Notes: generated by a model from the sequence alone, not told the origin. A stretch of 64,000 bases of DNA from Pseudovibrio sp. Ad37 (GCF_001623075.1 NZ_LMCF01000016.1:62001-126000), one strand, 5' to 3'; counted from the first letter of the stretch, positions 9,617 through 19,001 are shown. Numbers and translations: made by a program.

Positions 9617-10837
9617 ATGCCACGCGCAATTATGTGTGTACTCGACAGCTTCGGTATCGGCGCAGCCGACGATGCTGACAAGTTTGGCGATGTCGGCTCC
9701 GACACCCTTGGTCACATTGCCGATGCATGTGCAGAAGGTAAAGGCGATAAAGAAGGTCTGCGCAGCGGTCCTCTCTCCTTGCCAAACATGGATCGTCTTG
9801 GACTGGGTGCTGCCGCTCGTGCATCCACTGGTAAAGACATTAAAGGTCTGGATTTCTCCGGCACGCCAGAATCCCATTGGGGTTTTGCTGCTGAAGTTTC
9901 CAACGGCAAAGACACGCCATCCGGTCACTGGGAAATTGCTGGCGTACCAGTCACATTCGACTGGGGCTACTTCCCGGATGAGAACCCGTCATTCCCTGCT
10001 GAACTGATCGAAAAGATCATCGAAGTTGGTGAACTGCCGGGCGTTCTGTGTCTGACGCATGGTTCTGGCACTGTTGTCATCGAGGAATTCGGTGAAGAGC
10101 ACGTCAAAACCGGCAAGCCAATCATCTACACCTCTGCTGACAGTGTTCTTCAGATCGCTGCCCACGAAGAGAGCTTTGGCCTTGAGCGCCTGCTGGATCT
10201 CTGCGTGAAATGCCGCACGCTGGTAGACGAATACAACATCGGTCGTGTGATTGCCCGCCCGTTTGAGGGGTCTGCTGAAGCTGGCTTCGAGCGGACTTCA
10301 AACCGTCGCGACTACTCTGTTCTGCCACCGGCTCCAACTGTTCTGGACCGTCTGGAAGATGCTGGCCGTCAGGTGATTGCAGTCGGTAAGATCTCCGACA
10401 TCTACGCAGCGCAAGGCATCACCAAACTGCTGAAGGGTGCTGGCAACGATCAGCTCTTTGACCGCACGTTGGAAGCAATGGATCTGGCGAAAGACGGAGA
10501 CCTTGTGTTCTCCAACTTCGTTGACTTCGACATGCTCTACGGTCACCGCCGTGACGTGCCGGGTTATGCCGCAGCTCTGGAACACTTCGACAAGCGCCTG
10601 CCAGAGATGATCGAAAAGATGAACGACGGCGACCTGCTCATTCTGACTGCCGACCACGGTTGTGACCCAACCTGGAAAGGCACAGACCACACACGTGAGC
10701 ATGTTCCTGTACTGGCTCTGGTGAAAGGCGAGAAGGGTTCCAACATCGGAAAACGCCCGACTTTCGCTGATATGGGCGAGTCCGTTGCCAAACATCTTGG
10801 AATTTCAACTGGCGAAAACGGAAATAGTTTTCTGTAG
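9617..10837 (+). CDS. deoB: Phosphopentomutase
   Basis: A 406-residue manganese enzyme of the alkaline phosphatase superfamily that interconverts (deoxy)ribose-1- and 5-phosphate, linking the phosphorylases to DeoC. Visible motifs are the N-terminal metal site [13 protein letters not shown], the SHWGF and GHWEIAG stretch, and the C-terminal metal ligands in [23 protein letters not shown] normal-length gene, preceded by AAGGAAA and followed by a strong hairpin terminator, so it probably closes the main nucleoside operon. Confidence 0.96.
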   Translation: MPRAIMCVLDSFGIGAADDADKFGDVGSDTLGHIADACAEGKGDKEGLRSGPLSLPNMDRLGLGAAARASTGKDIKGLDFSGTPESHWGFAAEVSNGKDTPSGHWEIAGVPVTFDWGYFPDENPSFPAELIEKIIEVGELPGVLCLTHGSGTVVIEEFGEEHVKTGKPIIYTSADSVLQIAAHEESFGLERLLDLCVKCRTLVDEYNIGRVIARPFEGSAEAGFERTSNRRDYSVLPPAPTVLDRLEDAGRQVIAVGKISDIYAAQGITKLLKGAGNDQLFDRTLEAMDLAKDGDLVFSNFVDFDMLYGHRRDVPGYAAALEHFDKRLPEMIEKMNDGDLLILTADHGCDPTWKGTDHTREHVPVLALVKGEKGSNIGKRPTFADMGESVAKHLGISTGENGNSFL

Positions 10838-10863
10838 ATCCAGTAGGAAATTTTGAAAATAAG

Positions 10864-10890
10864 CCGGGCAAGCATTGTTTGCCCGGTTTA
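10864..10890 (+). terminator. Terminator after deoB
   Basis: CCGGGCAA (10864-10871) pairs perfectly with TTGCCCGG (10879-10886) around a seven-base loop, followed by TTTA. It lies 27 bases past the deoB stop. Confidence 0.75.
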
Positions 10891-11087
10891 GTGTACCGCG
10901 ATATATTTCTGAATTGCCTATGATTTGCAATTGTTAGAGTGCGTTCCGTTTGTTTGGACACAATCAAACGGCAAGAATTCACTCCAATAAAAATGTTGGA
11001 GCATGATGCGTGACTTTAAAGGAACGCGGCATGCTCTGAGGATGCTGGGAGAGGCATCCGTCGTGTTACATGAGAGGGGAATGCAGC

Positions 11088-11963
11088 ATGCAGGCTCGCA
11101 CGTTTACTGCACAGCAAGATGGAAGCTTAACGCCTGAGATGAAGCAGGCGTTCGAAGAGGATGGCTTCCTCGTTCTTGAAGGATTTGCATCGCCGGAAGA
11201 GTGCGATCAGTTGAAAGCACGCATGGCTCACCTGATTGACGAGTTTGACCCGTCAACAGTCGCGTCCGTGTTCGAGACCAATGCGCAGACGCATGCGAAG
11301 GACGCTTATTTCCGTGAAAGCGGTGATAAAATCCGTTTCTTCTTCGAGGCAGAAGCATTTGACGAAAATGGTGCTCTGACCAAAGACAAACATCAGGCAC
11401 TGAACAAAGTCGGCCATGCCCTGCATGACTATGACCCTGTGTTTGAACAGTTTTCACGCTCCCCTAAAATGGAACGCGTGGCCAAAGATATCGGACTGAC
11501 AGAGCCACTGCTCGCTCAATCCATGTACATCTTCAAACCGCCTCACATCGGCGGAGAAGTAAACAACCATCAAGACTCCACATTCCTCCACACAGCGCCG
11601 TTGACCTGCACAGGCTTCTGGTTCGCTTTGGAAGATGCGGATGAAACCAACGGTGGTTTGTATGGCGTTCCAGGTGGTCATCAAGGACCGCTTCGCAAAC
11701 GCTTCCATTACAATGGCGAAGGCCTTGTGATGGAGACCCTAGACGAAACCCCACTCGAAAAATCTGCAGATGATGCGGCGCCACTTGTTGCCCCCAAAGG
11801 GACCCTTGTTATCCTTCACGGACTTGTGCCGCACAAATCTGCTCCGAACCGCTCTGATAAGTCCCGTCATGCCTATGCTGTACATATGGTAGATGGAACC
11901 GCAAAATGGTCGGATGACAACTGGATTACTCGGGCTAAAGACAAGCCAATGCACGGATTTTAA
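11088..11963 (+). CDS. PHYHD1-like Fe(II)/2-oxoglutarate dioxygenase (phytanoyl-CoA dioxygenase family)
   Basis: A 291-residue non-haem iron oxygenase. The facial triad reads H161-x-D163 in NNHQDSTF with the distal H249 in LVPHKS, and R260 in DKSRHAY is the expected 2-oxoglutarate-binding Arg. From memory the whole protein follows animal PHYHD1 closely: EDGFLVLEGF, SGDKIRFFFE, QSMYIFKPP, GGEV, HKSxxNxSDKSR. The ATG at 11088 has GAGAGGGGAA seven bases upstream and is preferred to 11070. Adenosine deaminase starts three bases after its stop, inside a nucleoside salvage array, so a nucleoside- or base-related substrate is my inference; the substrate of this subfamily is not known to me. Confidence 0.88.
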   Translation: MQARTFTAQQDGSLTPEMKQAFEEDGFLVLEGFASPEECDQLKARMAHLIDEFDPSTVASVFETNAQTHAKDAYFRESGDKIRFFFEAEAFDENGALTKDKHQALNKVGHALHDYDPVFEQFSRSPKMERVAKDIGLTEPLLAQSMYIFKPPHIGGEVNNHQDSTFLHTAPLTCTGFWFALEDADETNGGLYGVPGGHQGPLRKRFHYNGEGLVMETLDETPLEKSADDAAPLVAPKGTLVILHGLVPHKSAPNRSDKSRHAYAVHMVDGTAKWSDDNWITRAKDKPMHGF

Positions 11964-11966
11964 GAA

Positions 11967-12968
11967 ATGAGACCAAAGCAGAACGTGGTGCCACGTGCCG
12001 AACTGCACTGCCACATTGAAGGTGCAGCACCTCCAACGCTCGTAAGAAAGCTGGCTCAACGCTATGATGTAGATCTGGGTGATCTGTTCGACACCAACGG
12101 AGCCTACAGCTGGCATGACTTTACCACCTTTATTCAGCAGTACGATGTTGCAGCATCTCTGTTCCGCCGCCCGGGCGACTATGCAGAACTGGCTGAAACC
12201 TACTACAAGATGCTGGCAGCTGAAGGCGTGATCTATGCGGAGGTGTTTATCTCTCCTGATCATGCAATCAAAGCAGGCCTGAGCTACAACTCTTATCTGG
12301 AAGGCCTCATAGCCGGTCTGGAACGCGCGAAAGCAGACACAGGCATCGAAGGCCGTCTGGTTCCACTCGGCGTGCGTCATGAAGGCGCTGAGTCCGTTGA
12401 AGGTGCAGTCAAGGCCGTCATCGACAATCCACACCCAATGGTGACGGGTTTCGGTCTGGCAGGTGACGAGCGCATCGGCCCGGCAAAGGACTTCGAAAAA
12501 GCCTTCGCTATGGCCCGCGAAGCTGGTCTCGGCCTCACAGCCCATGCTGGTGAGTTCGGTGGTGCTGAAAGCGTGCGTGATGCACTGGATTACCTGAAGA
12601 TCACTCGTATTGGTCACGGTGTGCGTGCCGTAGAAGACGACGCTCTGGTTCAACGTCTGGTAGATGAGGAAATTACCCTCGAGGTATGCCCACATTCCAA
12701 CATTGCGCTCGGTGTCTACTCAAACCTGCGCTTCCACCCGGTAAACATGCTGCGTCAGGCAGGTGTGCGTATCACCCTCAATTCCGATGATCCGCCATTC
12801 TTTCACACAACGCTTGGCCATGAGTATGTTGAAACATCTCGTGTGTTTGGCTGGACGCGTGACATCCAGAAATCCATCACAAAGAATGCGCTGGAAGCAG
12901 CGTTTGTTGATGAGGAAACCCGTGCTGTTCTTCTAAAGCGTTTGGACACTTTAACTGAAGAAGCATGA
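11967..12968 (+). CDS. add: Adenosine deaminase
   Basis: A 333-residue zinc enzyme of the amidohydrolase fold, deaminating adenosine to inosine, the substrate of the upstream Pnp. Metal and catalytic residues are visible in AELHCHIEG (HxH), TAHAGEFGG (His plus catalytic Glu region), IGHGVRA and LNSDDPPFF (Asp). Adenine deaminases of the same fold are an alternative, but the length and the nucleoside context favour adenosine. It follows the dioxygenase gene by three bases without a clear ribosome site, implying translational coupling. Confidence 0.9.
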   Translation: MRPKQNVVPRAELHCHIEGAAPPTLVRKLAQRYDVDLGDLFDTNGAYSWHDFTTFIQQYDVAASLFRRPGDYAELAETYYKMLAAEGVIYAEVFISPDHAIKAGLSYNSYLEGLIAGLERAKADTGIEGRLVPLGVRHEGAESVEGAVKAVIDNPHPMVTGFGLAGDERIGPAKDFEKAFAMAREAGLGLTAHAGEFGGAESVRDALDYLKITRIGHGVRAVEDDALVQRLVDEEITLEVCPHSNIALGVYSNLRFHPVNMLRQAGVRITLNSDDPPFFHTTLGHEYVETSRVFGWTRDIQKSITKNALEAAFVDEETRAVLLKRLDTLTEEA

Positions 12969-13054
12969 GTTTTTGCTTGAGTTGAGTGTGCATAAGCAGG
13001 AAAACTGGCATAGCCGGGTTTCTTATGCTCAAAACCTCAGAGCATAGATTGCAA

Positions 13055-13090
13055 AAAGCCCGTACCTTCATAAAAAGGTGCGGGCTTTAT
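13055..13090 (+). terminator. Terminator after adenosine deaminase gene
   Basis: AAAGCCCGTACCTT (13055-13068) pairs with AAGGTGCGGGCTTT (13075-13088), 14 pairs with one G-U, with a six-base loop and a T-rich 3' end. Confidence 0.8.
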
Positions 13091-13211
13091 AGCGTAGATC
13101 ACTGGGGCATTTTAGGCTTCGGGGCAGACGTTGCATAAGGCCGATTCCGGCAAACCAGAAATACGAGTGCTTTACAGGCCTCACCAGGCAAAACGATAGG
13201 AACCGACGAAG

Positions 13212-14447
13212 ATGGAGATGCAAGCATCGCAGGCTTTGTCCTTGCTCAACGCAAAAGCAGTACGTGAACGCTCACATATGCTTTTGGAGCTGGGATTGCA
13301 GGGCGAACTTGAGCATTTTGCTGTTGATCTGTCTCACCTTGCAGAAGCTGCCCGCAGAACACTCGCTGCGACCGACAACACCTATCCAGACCGGCAAATT
13401 CCGTTTCATGCCCGCTGGCGCCAGTTTGAGACCGGTGGCATAGACCGCTGGGGCATGCTGGCTGGTGCACGACGCTTTTCTGATGTGCAGGGCATGGGCC
13501 GTGCAGCCTGCGATCTGGCAATTGTTTCAGCGCTGCTTGATGCCGCTGCTGGTGAACACTGGACGTATCGCGAAGCAATCACCAATGAGACCTTCAATCA
13601 TTCTGAGGGATTGGCGATCGGTTCACTGGCCATGTTCTCGGCTGGCTTCTTTTCTCACGAGCCGCTGGACCCACTCAGGGCAGATGCCATCACCTTGTTC
13701 CGTCTGGACAAGGATGAACTCGCAGAAGGCTTACAAATCACAGAGAAGAACCAGCTCATCGGGCTGGATGGGCGACTGTCTTTGCTGAACCGTCTGGGAG
13801 AGGCTGTTTCTCTTCGTGATGATCTGTTTGGTAAAGAAGATGAGCCACGTCCGGGCGGTCTCTTTGATATCCTCTATGAGGAAGGGCAAAAGGGCCCTCT
13901 GGATGCAGAACGTATTCTGGAGCTGGTTCTGGACGGATTAGGGCCGATCTGGCCCAATCGTGAGCAGATTGACGGTGTGATCCTCGGGGACACATGGCGT
14001 CATTCCAAAGTCACAACTCAGGACAAAACCACCAATCTTGTCCCTCTTCACAAACTTTCTCAATGGATTGCTTATTCTTTAGTTGAACCTCTGTCGTGGG
14101 CTGGTATTGAGATGACAAACATTGATGGTTTGACTGGCCTTGCTGAGCATCGCAATGGCGGATTGTTTTTGGACACGGGCGTGCTGCGCCTGAAAGATCA
14201 AAAGCAGTTCCTGAACAAACACGAAGTAAGCAGCGAGCTGGTTGTTGAATGGAGAGCGCTCACGATCGCTCTTCTCGATAAGCTCGCGGATTGGATTCGG
14301 GCAGATTTGTCTGTCTCCCGGGACCAGCTTCCACTGGCATGTGTGCTGGAAGGTGGGTCTTGGGCTGCAGGACGACAAATTGCCCTTGAAAAACGAGGTG
14401 ATGGATCTCCACCCCTGATGATTATCAGTGATGGAACCGTTTTTTGA
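13212..14447 (+). CDS. URC4/Urg3 family uracil catabolism protein (DUF1688)
   Basis: A 411-residue protein matching the DUF1688/URC4 family, recognised from VRERSHMLLELG, HARWRHFE-like HARWRQFE, DRWGMLAG and the terminal block GGSWAAGRQIA...SDGTVF. In the yeast URC pathway URC4 acts with URC1 and a uracil phosphoribosyltransferase to open and degrade uracil through ribosylurea-type intermediates. Here the uracil phosphoribosyltransferase gene follows directly, reproducing the URC4-URC6 pairing; no URC1 (GTP cyclohydrolase II-like) gene is in the window. A second ATG at 13218 is possible. The exact reaction is unsettled to my knowledge. Confidence 0.85.
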   Translation: MEMQASQALSLLNAKAVRERSHMLLELGLQGELEHFAVDLSHLAEAARRTLAATDNTYPDRQIPFHARWRQFETGGIDRWGMLAGARRFSDVQGMGRAACDLAIVSALLDAAAGEHWTYREAITNETFNHSEGLAIGSLAMFSAGFFSHEPLDPLRADAITLFRLDKDELAEGLQITEKNQLIGLDGRLSLLNRLGEAVSLRDDLFGKEDEPRPGGLFDILYEEGQKGPLDAERILELVLDGLGPIWPNREQIDGVILGDTWRHSKVTTQDKTTNLVPLHKLSQWIAYSLVEPLSWAGIEMTNIDGLTGLAEHRNGGLFLDTGVLRLKDQKQFLNKHEVSSELVVEWRALTIALLDKLADWIRADLSVSRDQLPLACVLEGGSWAAGRQIALEKRGDGSPPLMIISDGTVF

Positions 14448-14467
14448 TCTATAACCTTTCGTCAATT

Positions 14468-14488
14468 GCACCTGAGAATATCAGGTGC
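14468..14488 (+). promoter_or_regulatory. Perfect hairpin between URC4-like gene and upp
   Basis: GCACCTGA (14468-14475) pairs with TCAGGTGC (14481-14488) around GAATA. There is no T-run, so it may be an attenuator or processing site rather than a terminator. Confidence 0.4.
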
Positions 14489-14574
14489 CTAACTAAGACA
14501 CGCACTGCCATGTACATGCTGACAAAAGGCAGCTGCATATAAAAGACCCGACTGGGTTGAAAAAGAGGAACACG

Positions 14575-15204
14575 ATGTCCGGCGCAACCGTAATCGCACA
14601 CCCGCTGGTCCAGCATAAGCTGACCCACATGCGGAGAAAAACAACCCCGACGCAGGACTTCCGCCGCTTGCTGCGCGAAATCTCTTTGTTGCTGTGCTAC
14701 GAAGTAACACGCGACCTGAAGATGACCACCCAGTCCATCGAGACACCAGTTGCTGAAATGGATGCACCGGTTCTGGCTGGTAAAAAGCTTTGCTTCGCCT
14801 CCATCCTGCGTGCTGGTAACGGCCTGCTGGAAGGCATGCTTGAGCTGATCCCGTCTGCGCGCGTTGCGCATATCGGTCTCTACCGCGATCCTAAGACCCT
14901 TGAAGCCGTTGAATACTACTTCAAAGCGCCTCAGGAGCTGGAAGAGCGTCTGGTGATCGTTGTTGACCCAATGCTGGCAACTGCAAACTCTGCGATTTCT
15001 GCTGTAGACCGCCTGAAGAAGCGCGGCGCAAAGAACATGGTGTTCGTTTGCTTGCTGGCTGCTCCTGAAGGTGTTGCGCGCTTCAACGAAGCACATCCTG
15101 ACGTGCCAATCTACACCGCCTCCATCGATGAAAAGCTCAACGAAAAGGGCTACATCATCCCGGGTCTCGGTGATGCTGGTGACCGGATGTACGGTACAAA
15201 ATAA
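14575..15204 (+). CDS. upp: Uracil phosphoribosyltransferase
   Basis: A 209-residue enzyme making UMP from uracil and PRPP, the length of E. coli Upp. The PRPP-binding loop appears as [18 protein letters not shown] and the uracil site as the C-terminal [15 protein letters not shown]. The ATG at 14575 has AAAGAGG six bases upstream; a TTG 18 bases earlier is less likely. Next to a URC4-like gene it can serve both salvage and the first step of URC-type uracil breakdown. Confidence 0.96.
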   Translation: MSGATVIAHPLVQHKLTHMRRKTTPTQDFRRLLREISLLLCYEVTRDLKMTTQSIETPVAEMDAPVLAGKKLCFASILRAGNGLLEGMLELIPSARVAHIGLYRDPKTLEAVEYYFKAPQELEERLVIVVDPMLATANSAISAVDRLKKRGAKNMVFVCLLAAPEGVARFNEAHPDVPIYTASIDEKLNEKGYIIPGLGDAGDRMYGTK

Positions 15205-15219
15205 ACTTTCTTGGTTTAG

Positions 15220-15250
15220 AAGCGTCAGGCATCAGGTCTGGCGCTTTTTT
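15220..15250 (+). terminator. Terminator after upp
   Basis: AAGCGTCAG (15220-15228) pairs with CTGGCGCTT (15238-15246) with one G-U, followed directly by TTTT; a classical intrinsic terminator. Confidence 0.85.
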
Positions 15251-15375
15251 CTTGAAGGCATCCTCAAGAAATACAGACAGAAATACCGGAGACGATACGC
15301 ATCTCAAAACTGTGTATTCGTCCTTTATGAGGTGTAGACCGTGTTGTAAGGTCATGCGCGCAAGGGGATGATGGA

Positions 15376-16038
15376 ATGCCTAATAAAGCTCGTACCCGTT
15401 TGAAGGTTTGCTGTATTTCAACATCGGGTGAAGCAGCCACCGCTGTTGCTTGCGGCGCCGATGCTGTCGGCCTTGTTGCCCACATGCCGTCCGGTCCCGG
15501 TGTGATCGAAGATGACCTCATTCTCAATATTGCCCGGCAAATCCCACCAGCTGTAGCAACCTGGCTCCTCACATCACGTACCACTGCAAAAGACATCGTC
15601 GAACATGTGCTCACCTGCGGCACCAACACGGTTCAAATTGTCAAACCAATTGACCCAGGCGAATATCAGGAACTACGCTTGGACCTGCCTGCCTGCACAC
15701 GCATCGTGCAAGTTGTTCATGTCGAAGACGAGTACTCCTTTGAAATCGCGCAGGAATATAGCCGCGTTGCAGATGCGGTTCTGCTCGATTCAGGCCGCCC
15801 TTCAGAAAACGAACTCGGCGGAACAGGCCGAACGCACAACTGGGATCTAAGCCGCCATATTGTCGAGAAGCTCGATATTCCGGTATTCCTTGCCGGTGGG
15901 CTGACCCCTCAGAACATCATCGAAGCAGTTGAGACTGTAAAACCCTACGGCGTAGATGTTTGCAGCGGCGTACGCGTGAATGGTCGCCTCAACCGAACTC
16001 GACTGTCAGAATTTGCTGCGGCAATCGCCTGTACCTGA
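15376..16038 (+). CDS. Phosphoribosylanthranilate isomerase-like protein
   Basis: A 220-residue (beta-alpha)8 protein of the TrpF family. The catalytic Cys is in LKVCCIST (usually KICG), the catalytic Asp in LLDSG, and the phosphate loops in GGTGRTHNWDLS, LAGGLTPQN and GVDVCSGV. TrpF makes the Amadori rearrangement of phosphoribosylanthranilate. No other trp gene is nearby; it lies alone after the upp terminator. It may be a genuine TrpF displaced from the trp operon, or a relative acting on another phosphoribosyl compound. The KVCC and SGVRVNGRLN variants make me hold back the symbol. Confidence 0.8.
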   Translation: MPNKARTRLKVCCISTSGEAATAVACGADAVGLVAHMPSGPGVIEDDLILNIARQIPPAVATWLLTSRTTAKDIVEHVLTCGTNTVQIVKPIDPGEYQELRLDLPACTRIVQVVHVEDEYSFEIAQEYSRVADAVLLDSGRPSENELGGTGRTHNWDLSRHIVEKLDIPVFLAGGLTPQNIIEAVETVKPYGVDVCSGVRVNGRLNRTRLSEFAAAIACT

Positions 16039-16169
16039 GTTCTAGGTAGATCTCCGGAAATCTTAGGTTTTTAATTAGAATTCTTGCCTTTTTCTTCGGC
16101 TCGGCTGTATACCTATGAAAAGTAATGGGCAAAACACTGAGTGATCTCTGAACACGGCGAAAGACCGGG

Positions 16170-16712
16170 ATGTTGTGGTGCCCAGAAGATGTGGGGGCGC
16201 ACGTGCAACGTTATATCTGGGTCATGGTTGTCGTCATTTGTGTCGCGTTGATCGTGCCCAAGGTGCTCGAAGAGCGCTTGCTGGGCGTCGTTGAGGTGCA
16301 CGAATCTCAGAGTGTAAACGAGCCTCAGAAAACCTCAAAACGCATCACCAGAATTCGCAAGTCTCCCAACGGCCACTTCATGGCGACCATCAAGATCAAT
16401 GGTCACAAGACGTCAGCTCTGATTGATACGGGTGCAAGTTTGCTCGCCATACCTTACAGCATCGCACGTAAGGCTGGCATAAGGGTGCGCAACGAAGATT
16501 TCACTGTCGAAGTGCGCACAGCAAACGGCATCACATCGGGGGCATCAGCCTCTATTTCAAATCTCTATCTGGGTTCAATTCATATACGCAACGTTAAAAG
16601 CCTAATCCTTAAAGATGAAGCGCTCTCACAGGTGCTTTTAGGGATGTCTGCGTTGAACAGGCTTGGCAAAATCACGCTCGGCAACAAAGAGCTCGTGATC
16701 GCACCAAGATAA
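16170..16712 (+). CDS. TIGR02281-type retropepsin-like aspartic protease, membrane anchored
   Basis: A 180-residue protein with one transmembrane segment (about residues 15-33) and a C-terminal clan AA aspartic protease domain. The single active-site motif is D86-T87-G88 in ALIDTGAS, followed by IPYSIARKAGI and the closing LLGMSALNRLGKITLG. Bacterial members work as dimers because each chain gives one Asp. Such proteins are common in alphaproteobacteria; their substrates are poorly known. The domain would face the periplasm. Confidence 0.85.
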   Translation: MLWCPEDVGAHVQRYIWVMVVVICVALIVPKVLEERLLGVVEVHESQSVNEPQKTSKRITRIRKSPNGHFMATIKINGHKTSALIDTGASLLAIPYSIARKAGIRVRNEDFTVEVRTANGITSGASASISNLYLGSIHIRNVKSLILKDEALSQVLLGMSALNRLGKITLGNKELVIAPR

Positions 16713-16854
16713 CCAAAAAAATAAACCCTGCTTTCTGCTGCTCTTAGACTGGCGGTATCCTTTTGTCTTGCTTGTACTAATTCTCGTTTCATAGGAGGTT
16801 GGTATGGAATGAATGACCTGACGGGAGGCAGGTCTGCAATGGAAAGGGAAAGCA

Positions 16855-17847
16855 GTGGCTATTCGTGATTTCGGTGAACTGGAAAACCGGGAAATTGTCA
16901 AAGAAGTGACACTGCATGGCGGCAACCTTACCGCAAGCATCCTCACCTATGGCGCCACAGTTCGCAGACTGCAACTGGGAGATCGCGACCTGACACTCGG
17001 CTTTGACAATCTGCGCGACTATGAACTTCACTCCCCGCACATGGGCGCGACTGCAGGCCGCTGCGCCAACCGCATCGCAAGCGGTTGTTTCTCAATTGGC
17101 TCTGAAGAATTTCAGCTCTCTGTGAACGAAGGCGGACGACATCACCTGCACGGTGGGCACAAAGGCTTCGCCCATCGGATCTGGACCATTGAAGAAGCCA
17201 GCGAGGACAGCGTTTTACTCTCTTTGGAATCTCCGGATGGCGAAGAGGGATATCCGGGCACTGTCCAGATCACCTGCCGCTATACCCTGACCAAAGATAA
17301 CACGCTGCGCATTGAGTTTTCCGGCACCACGGACAAGCCAACCCTGCTGAATCCGGCACACCACAGCTACTTTAATCTGGGCGATCATGAGGATGTTACC
17401 AGGCATCAGATCATGATCCCGGCACGCTCTTACCTCCCTGTTTCTGATCAGCTGATCCCGACTGGTGAGATCGTTGATGTTGCAGGAACACCCTATGATT
17501 TCCGCGAGATGCGCGAGATTGCCGACGCGCAGGATTCGCGCTTCGATAACAATTTCTGCCTCAGGCAGTTCCGTCTGAAAAAGCCTGAGCTATCCGCTGT
17601 AGTGTTTGAACCTGAGACCGAGCTCAAGATGGAAGTCTGGTCAACAGAGCCCGGCATCCAGTTCTATGACGGCAGTTCCCTCAATACCCCGGTTCCGGGC
17701 TTTGGCGGCAAAATGTATGGCCCAAGAGCGGGTCTGTGTCTGGAACCCCAATGCTGGCCGGACAGTCCAAACCATGAAGAATTTGCGTGTTCCACGCTTC
17801 AACCCACTGAGCACTATCTACAAGTAACCGAGTACCGTTTCATCTGA
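16855..17847 (+). CDS. Aldose 1-epimerase family protein
   Basis: A 330-residue galactose mutarotase-like protein interconverting alpha and beta anomers of aldoses. Motifs: TYGATVRRLQL, GRCANRIASG, HHLHGGHKGF (catalytic His region), NPAHHSYFNLGD (second His), and the C-terminal CLEPQCWPDSPNH with the catalytic Glu. The GTG start has GGAAAGGGA about six bases upstream. Substrate range cannot be read from sequence. It is followed 47 bases later by the acetylpolyamine amidohydrolase gene. Confidence 0.93.
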   Translation: MAIRDFGELENREIVKEVTLHGGNLTASILTYGATVRRLQLGDRDLTLGFDNLRDYELHSPHMGATAGRCANRIASGCFSIGSEEFQLSVNEGGRHHLHGGHKGFAHRIWTIEEASEDSVLLSLESPDGEEGYPGTVQITCRYTLTKDNTLRIEFSGTTDKPTLLNPAHHSYFNLGDHEDVTRHQIMIPARSYLPVSDQLIPTGEIVDVAGTPYDFREMREIADAQDSRFDNNFCLRQFRLKKPELSAVVFEPETELKMEVWSTEPGIQFYDGSSLNTPVPGFGGKMYGPRAGLCLEPQCWPDSPNHEEFACSTLQPTEHYLQVTEYRFI

Positions 17848-17894
17848 TGTGCAAAGGAGAGACAGCACATCAGTTGTTGTAAAGGACGATAACA

Positions 17895-18944
17895 GTGAAG
17901 ACCATTTTCTCACCTGATCAGCTGTTGCATGCCCCGACCAAAGAAATCTCTGATGGGCAGTTGATTCCTGCCAATGAGATCCCGTCTCGTGCCGAAATTG
18001 TTCTTGCGCACCTCAAAAAAGCGCAGTTCGGTGAGGTGCTTACACCAAATGAGTTTTCTCTGGACCCAATCCTCAAAGTACATGATGCAGATTATGTCAC
18101 CTTTCTGCAGGATTTCTGGAAGCTTTGGCTGGCAGAGGGGCGCACAGTAGAAGAGGTCTTCCCGTTCGTCTGGCCCGTACATGGCCTCAGACATGACATT
18201 GTGCCCGATCACATCGACGGAAAGCTTGGTTTTTACTCGTTCGATGCTGGCTCTCCCATGGGCGAGCACACATGGGTCGCAGCGCGCAAAAGTGCGGAAA
18301 CCGCTCTGACAGGGGCAGAACTGATCCTGTCAGGCGACAACGCTGCCTTCGCGCTCTGCCGTCCTCCGGGTCACCACGCGCACCGTCGCCTCTATGGTGG
18401 CTACTGCTTCCTGAACAACGCAGCGATTGCCGCGCAATATCTGCGCGATCAGGGCGTTGGCAAGGTGACGATCTTTGACGTGGACTACCACCACGGCAAC
18501 GGCACTCAGGCAATCTTCTATGACCGCGCTGACGTGCAGTTCCTCTCTATCCATGCAGACCCGAAGGTTGAGTTCCCTTATTATCTCGGCCATGCAAATG
18601 AACGGGGCTTGAAAGAGGGTGCAGGATACAACCACAATTATCCTCTACCACACGGTACTGCATGGGCTCAGTGGGAAGAGGCGATGGAAGACGCCTGCCG
18701 CTCCATCGAGAAGTTTGCACCGGATGTCATCATAATCTCTTTGGGCATGGACCCTTACGAGAATGACCCGATTTCTCAGTTCAAGCTGAAGACGGATGAT
18801 TTCACAAAAATCGGCGCACGCATTGCCAAACTGGGCAAGCCCACCTTATTTGTGATGGAAGGTGGATATGCTGTAGGGGACTTGGGCATCAATTGCACCA
18901 AAGCGTTGAGCGGATATCTCGATACTGTGAAGGTTGGGTCCTAG
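17895..18944 (+). CDS. Acetylpolyamine amidohydrolase (histone deacetylase family)
   Basis: A 349-residue zinc deacetylase. The active site shows the His pair H160-H161 in RPPGHHAH, zinc ligands D197 and H199 in FDVDYHHGNGTQ, a third Asp in LGMDPYEND, and the transition-state Tyr in EGGYAV. Length and residue spacing match acetylpolyamine amidohydrolases better than the shorter acetoin utilisation (AcuC) type. It would deacetylate acetylated putrescine, cadaverine or related amines in the cytoplasm. A 16-base palindrome lies 42 bases after the stop. Confidence 0.87.
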   Translation: MKTIFSPDQLLHAPTKEISDGQLIPANEIPSRAEIVLAHLKKAQFGEVLTPNEFSLDPILKVHDADYVTFLQDFWKLWLAEGRTVEEVFPFVWPVHGLRHDIVPDHIDGKLGFYSFDAGSPMGEHTWVAARKSAETALTGAELILSGDNAAFALCRPPGHHAHRRLYGGYCFLNNAAIAAQYLRDQGVGKVTIFDVDYHHGNGTQAIFYDRADVQFLSIHADPKVEFPYYLGHANERGLKEGAGYNHNYPLPHGTAWAQWEEAMEDACRSIEKFAPDVIIISLGMDPYENDPISQFKLKTDDFTKIGARIAKLGKPTLFVMEGGYAVGDLGINCTKALSGYLDTVKVGS

Positions 18945-18985
18945 TTAGCTAACCCACTCTGAATGCGATGTTTTATGCAGTGACG

Positions 18986-19001
18986 GGGAAAGATCTTTCC
19001 C
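18986..19001. repeat. 16-base perfect palindrome after the deacetylase gene
   Basis: GGGAAAGATCTTTCCC is fully self-complementary. It could be a weak hairpin at the end of the upstream transcript or a protein-binding site; no T-run follows. Confidence 0.4.

Noticed and set aside
11739-12695. Long - strand open frame (318 codons) opposite add
   Set aside because: Overlaps two well-supported + strand genes and has no protein-like motifs or ribosome site.
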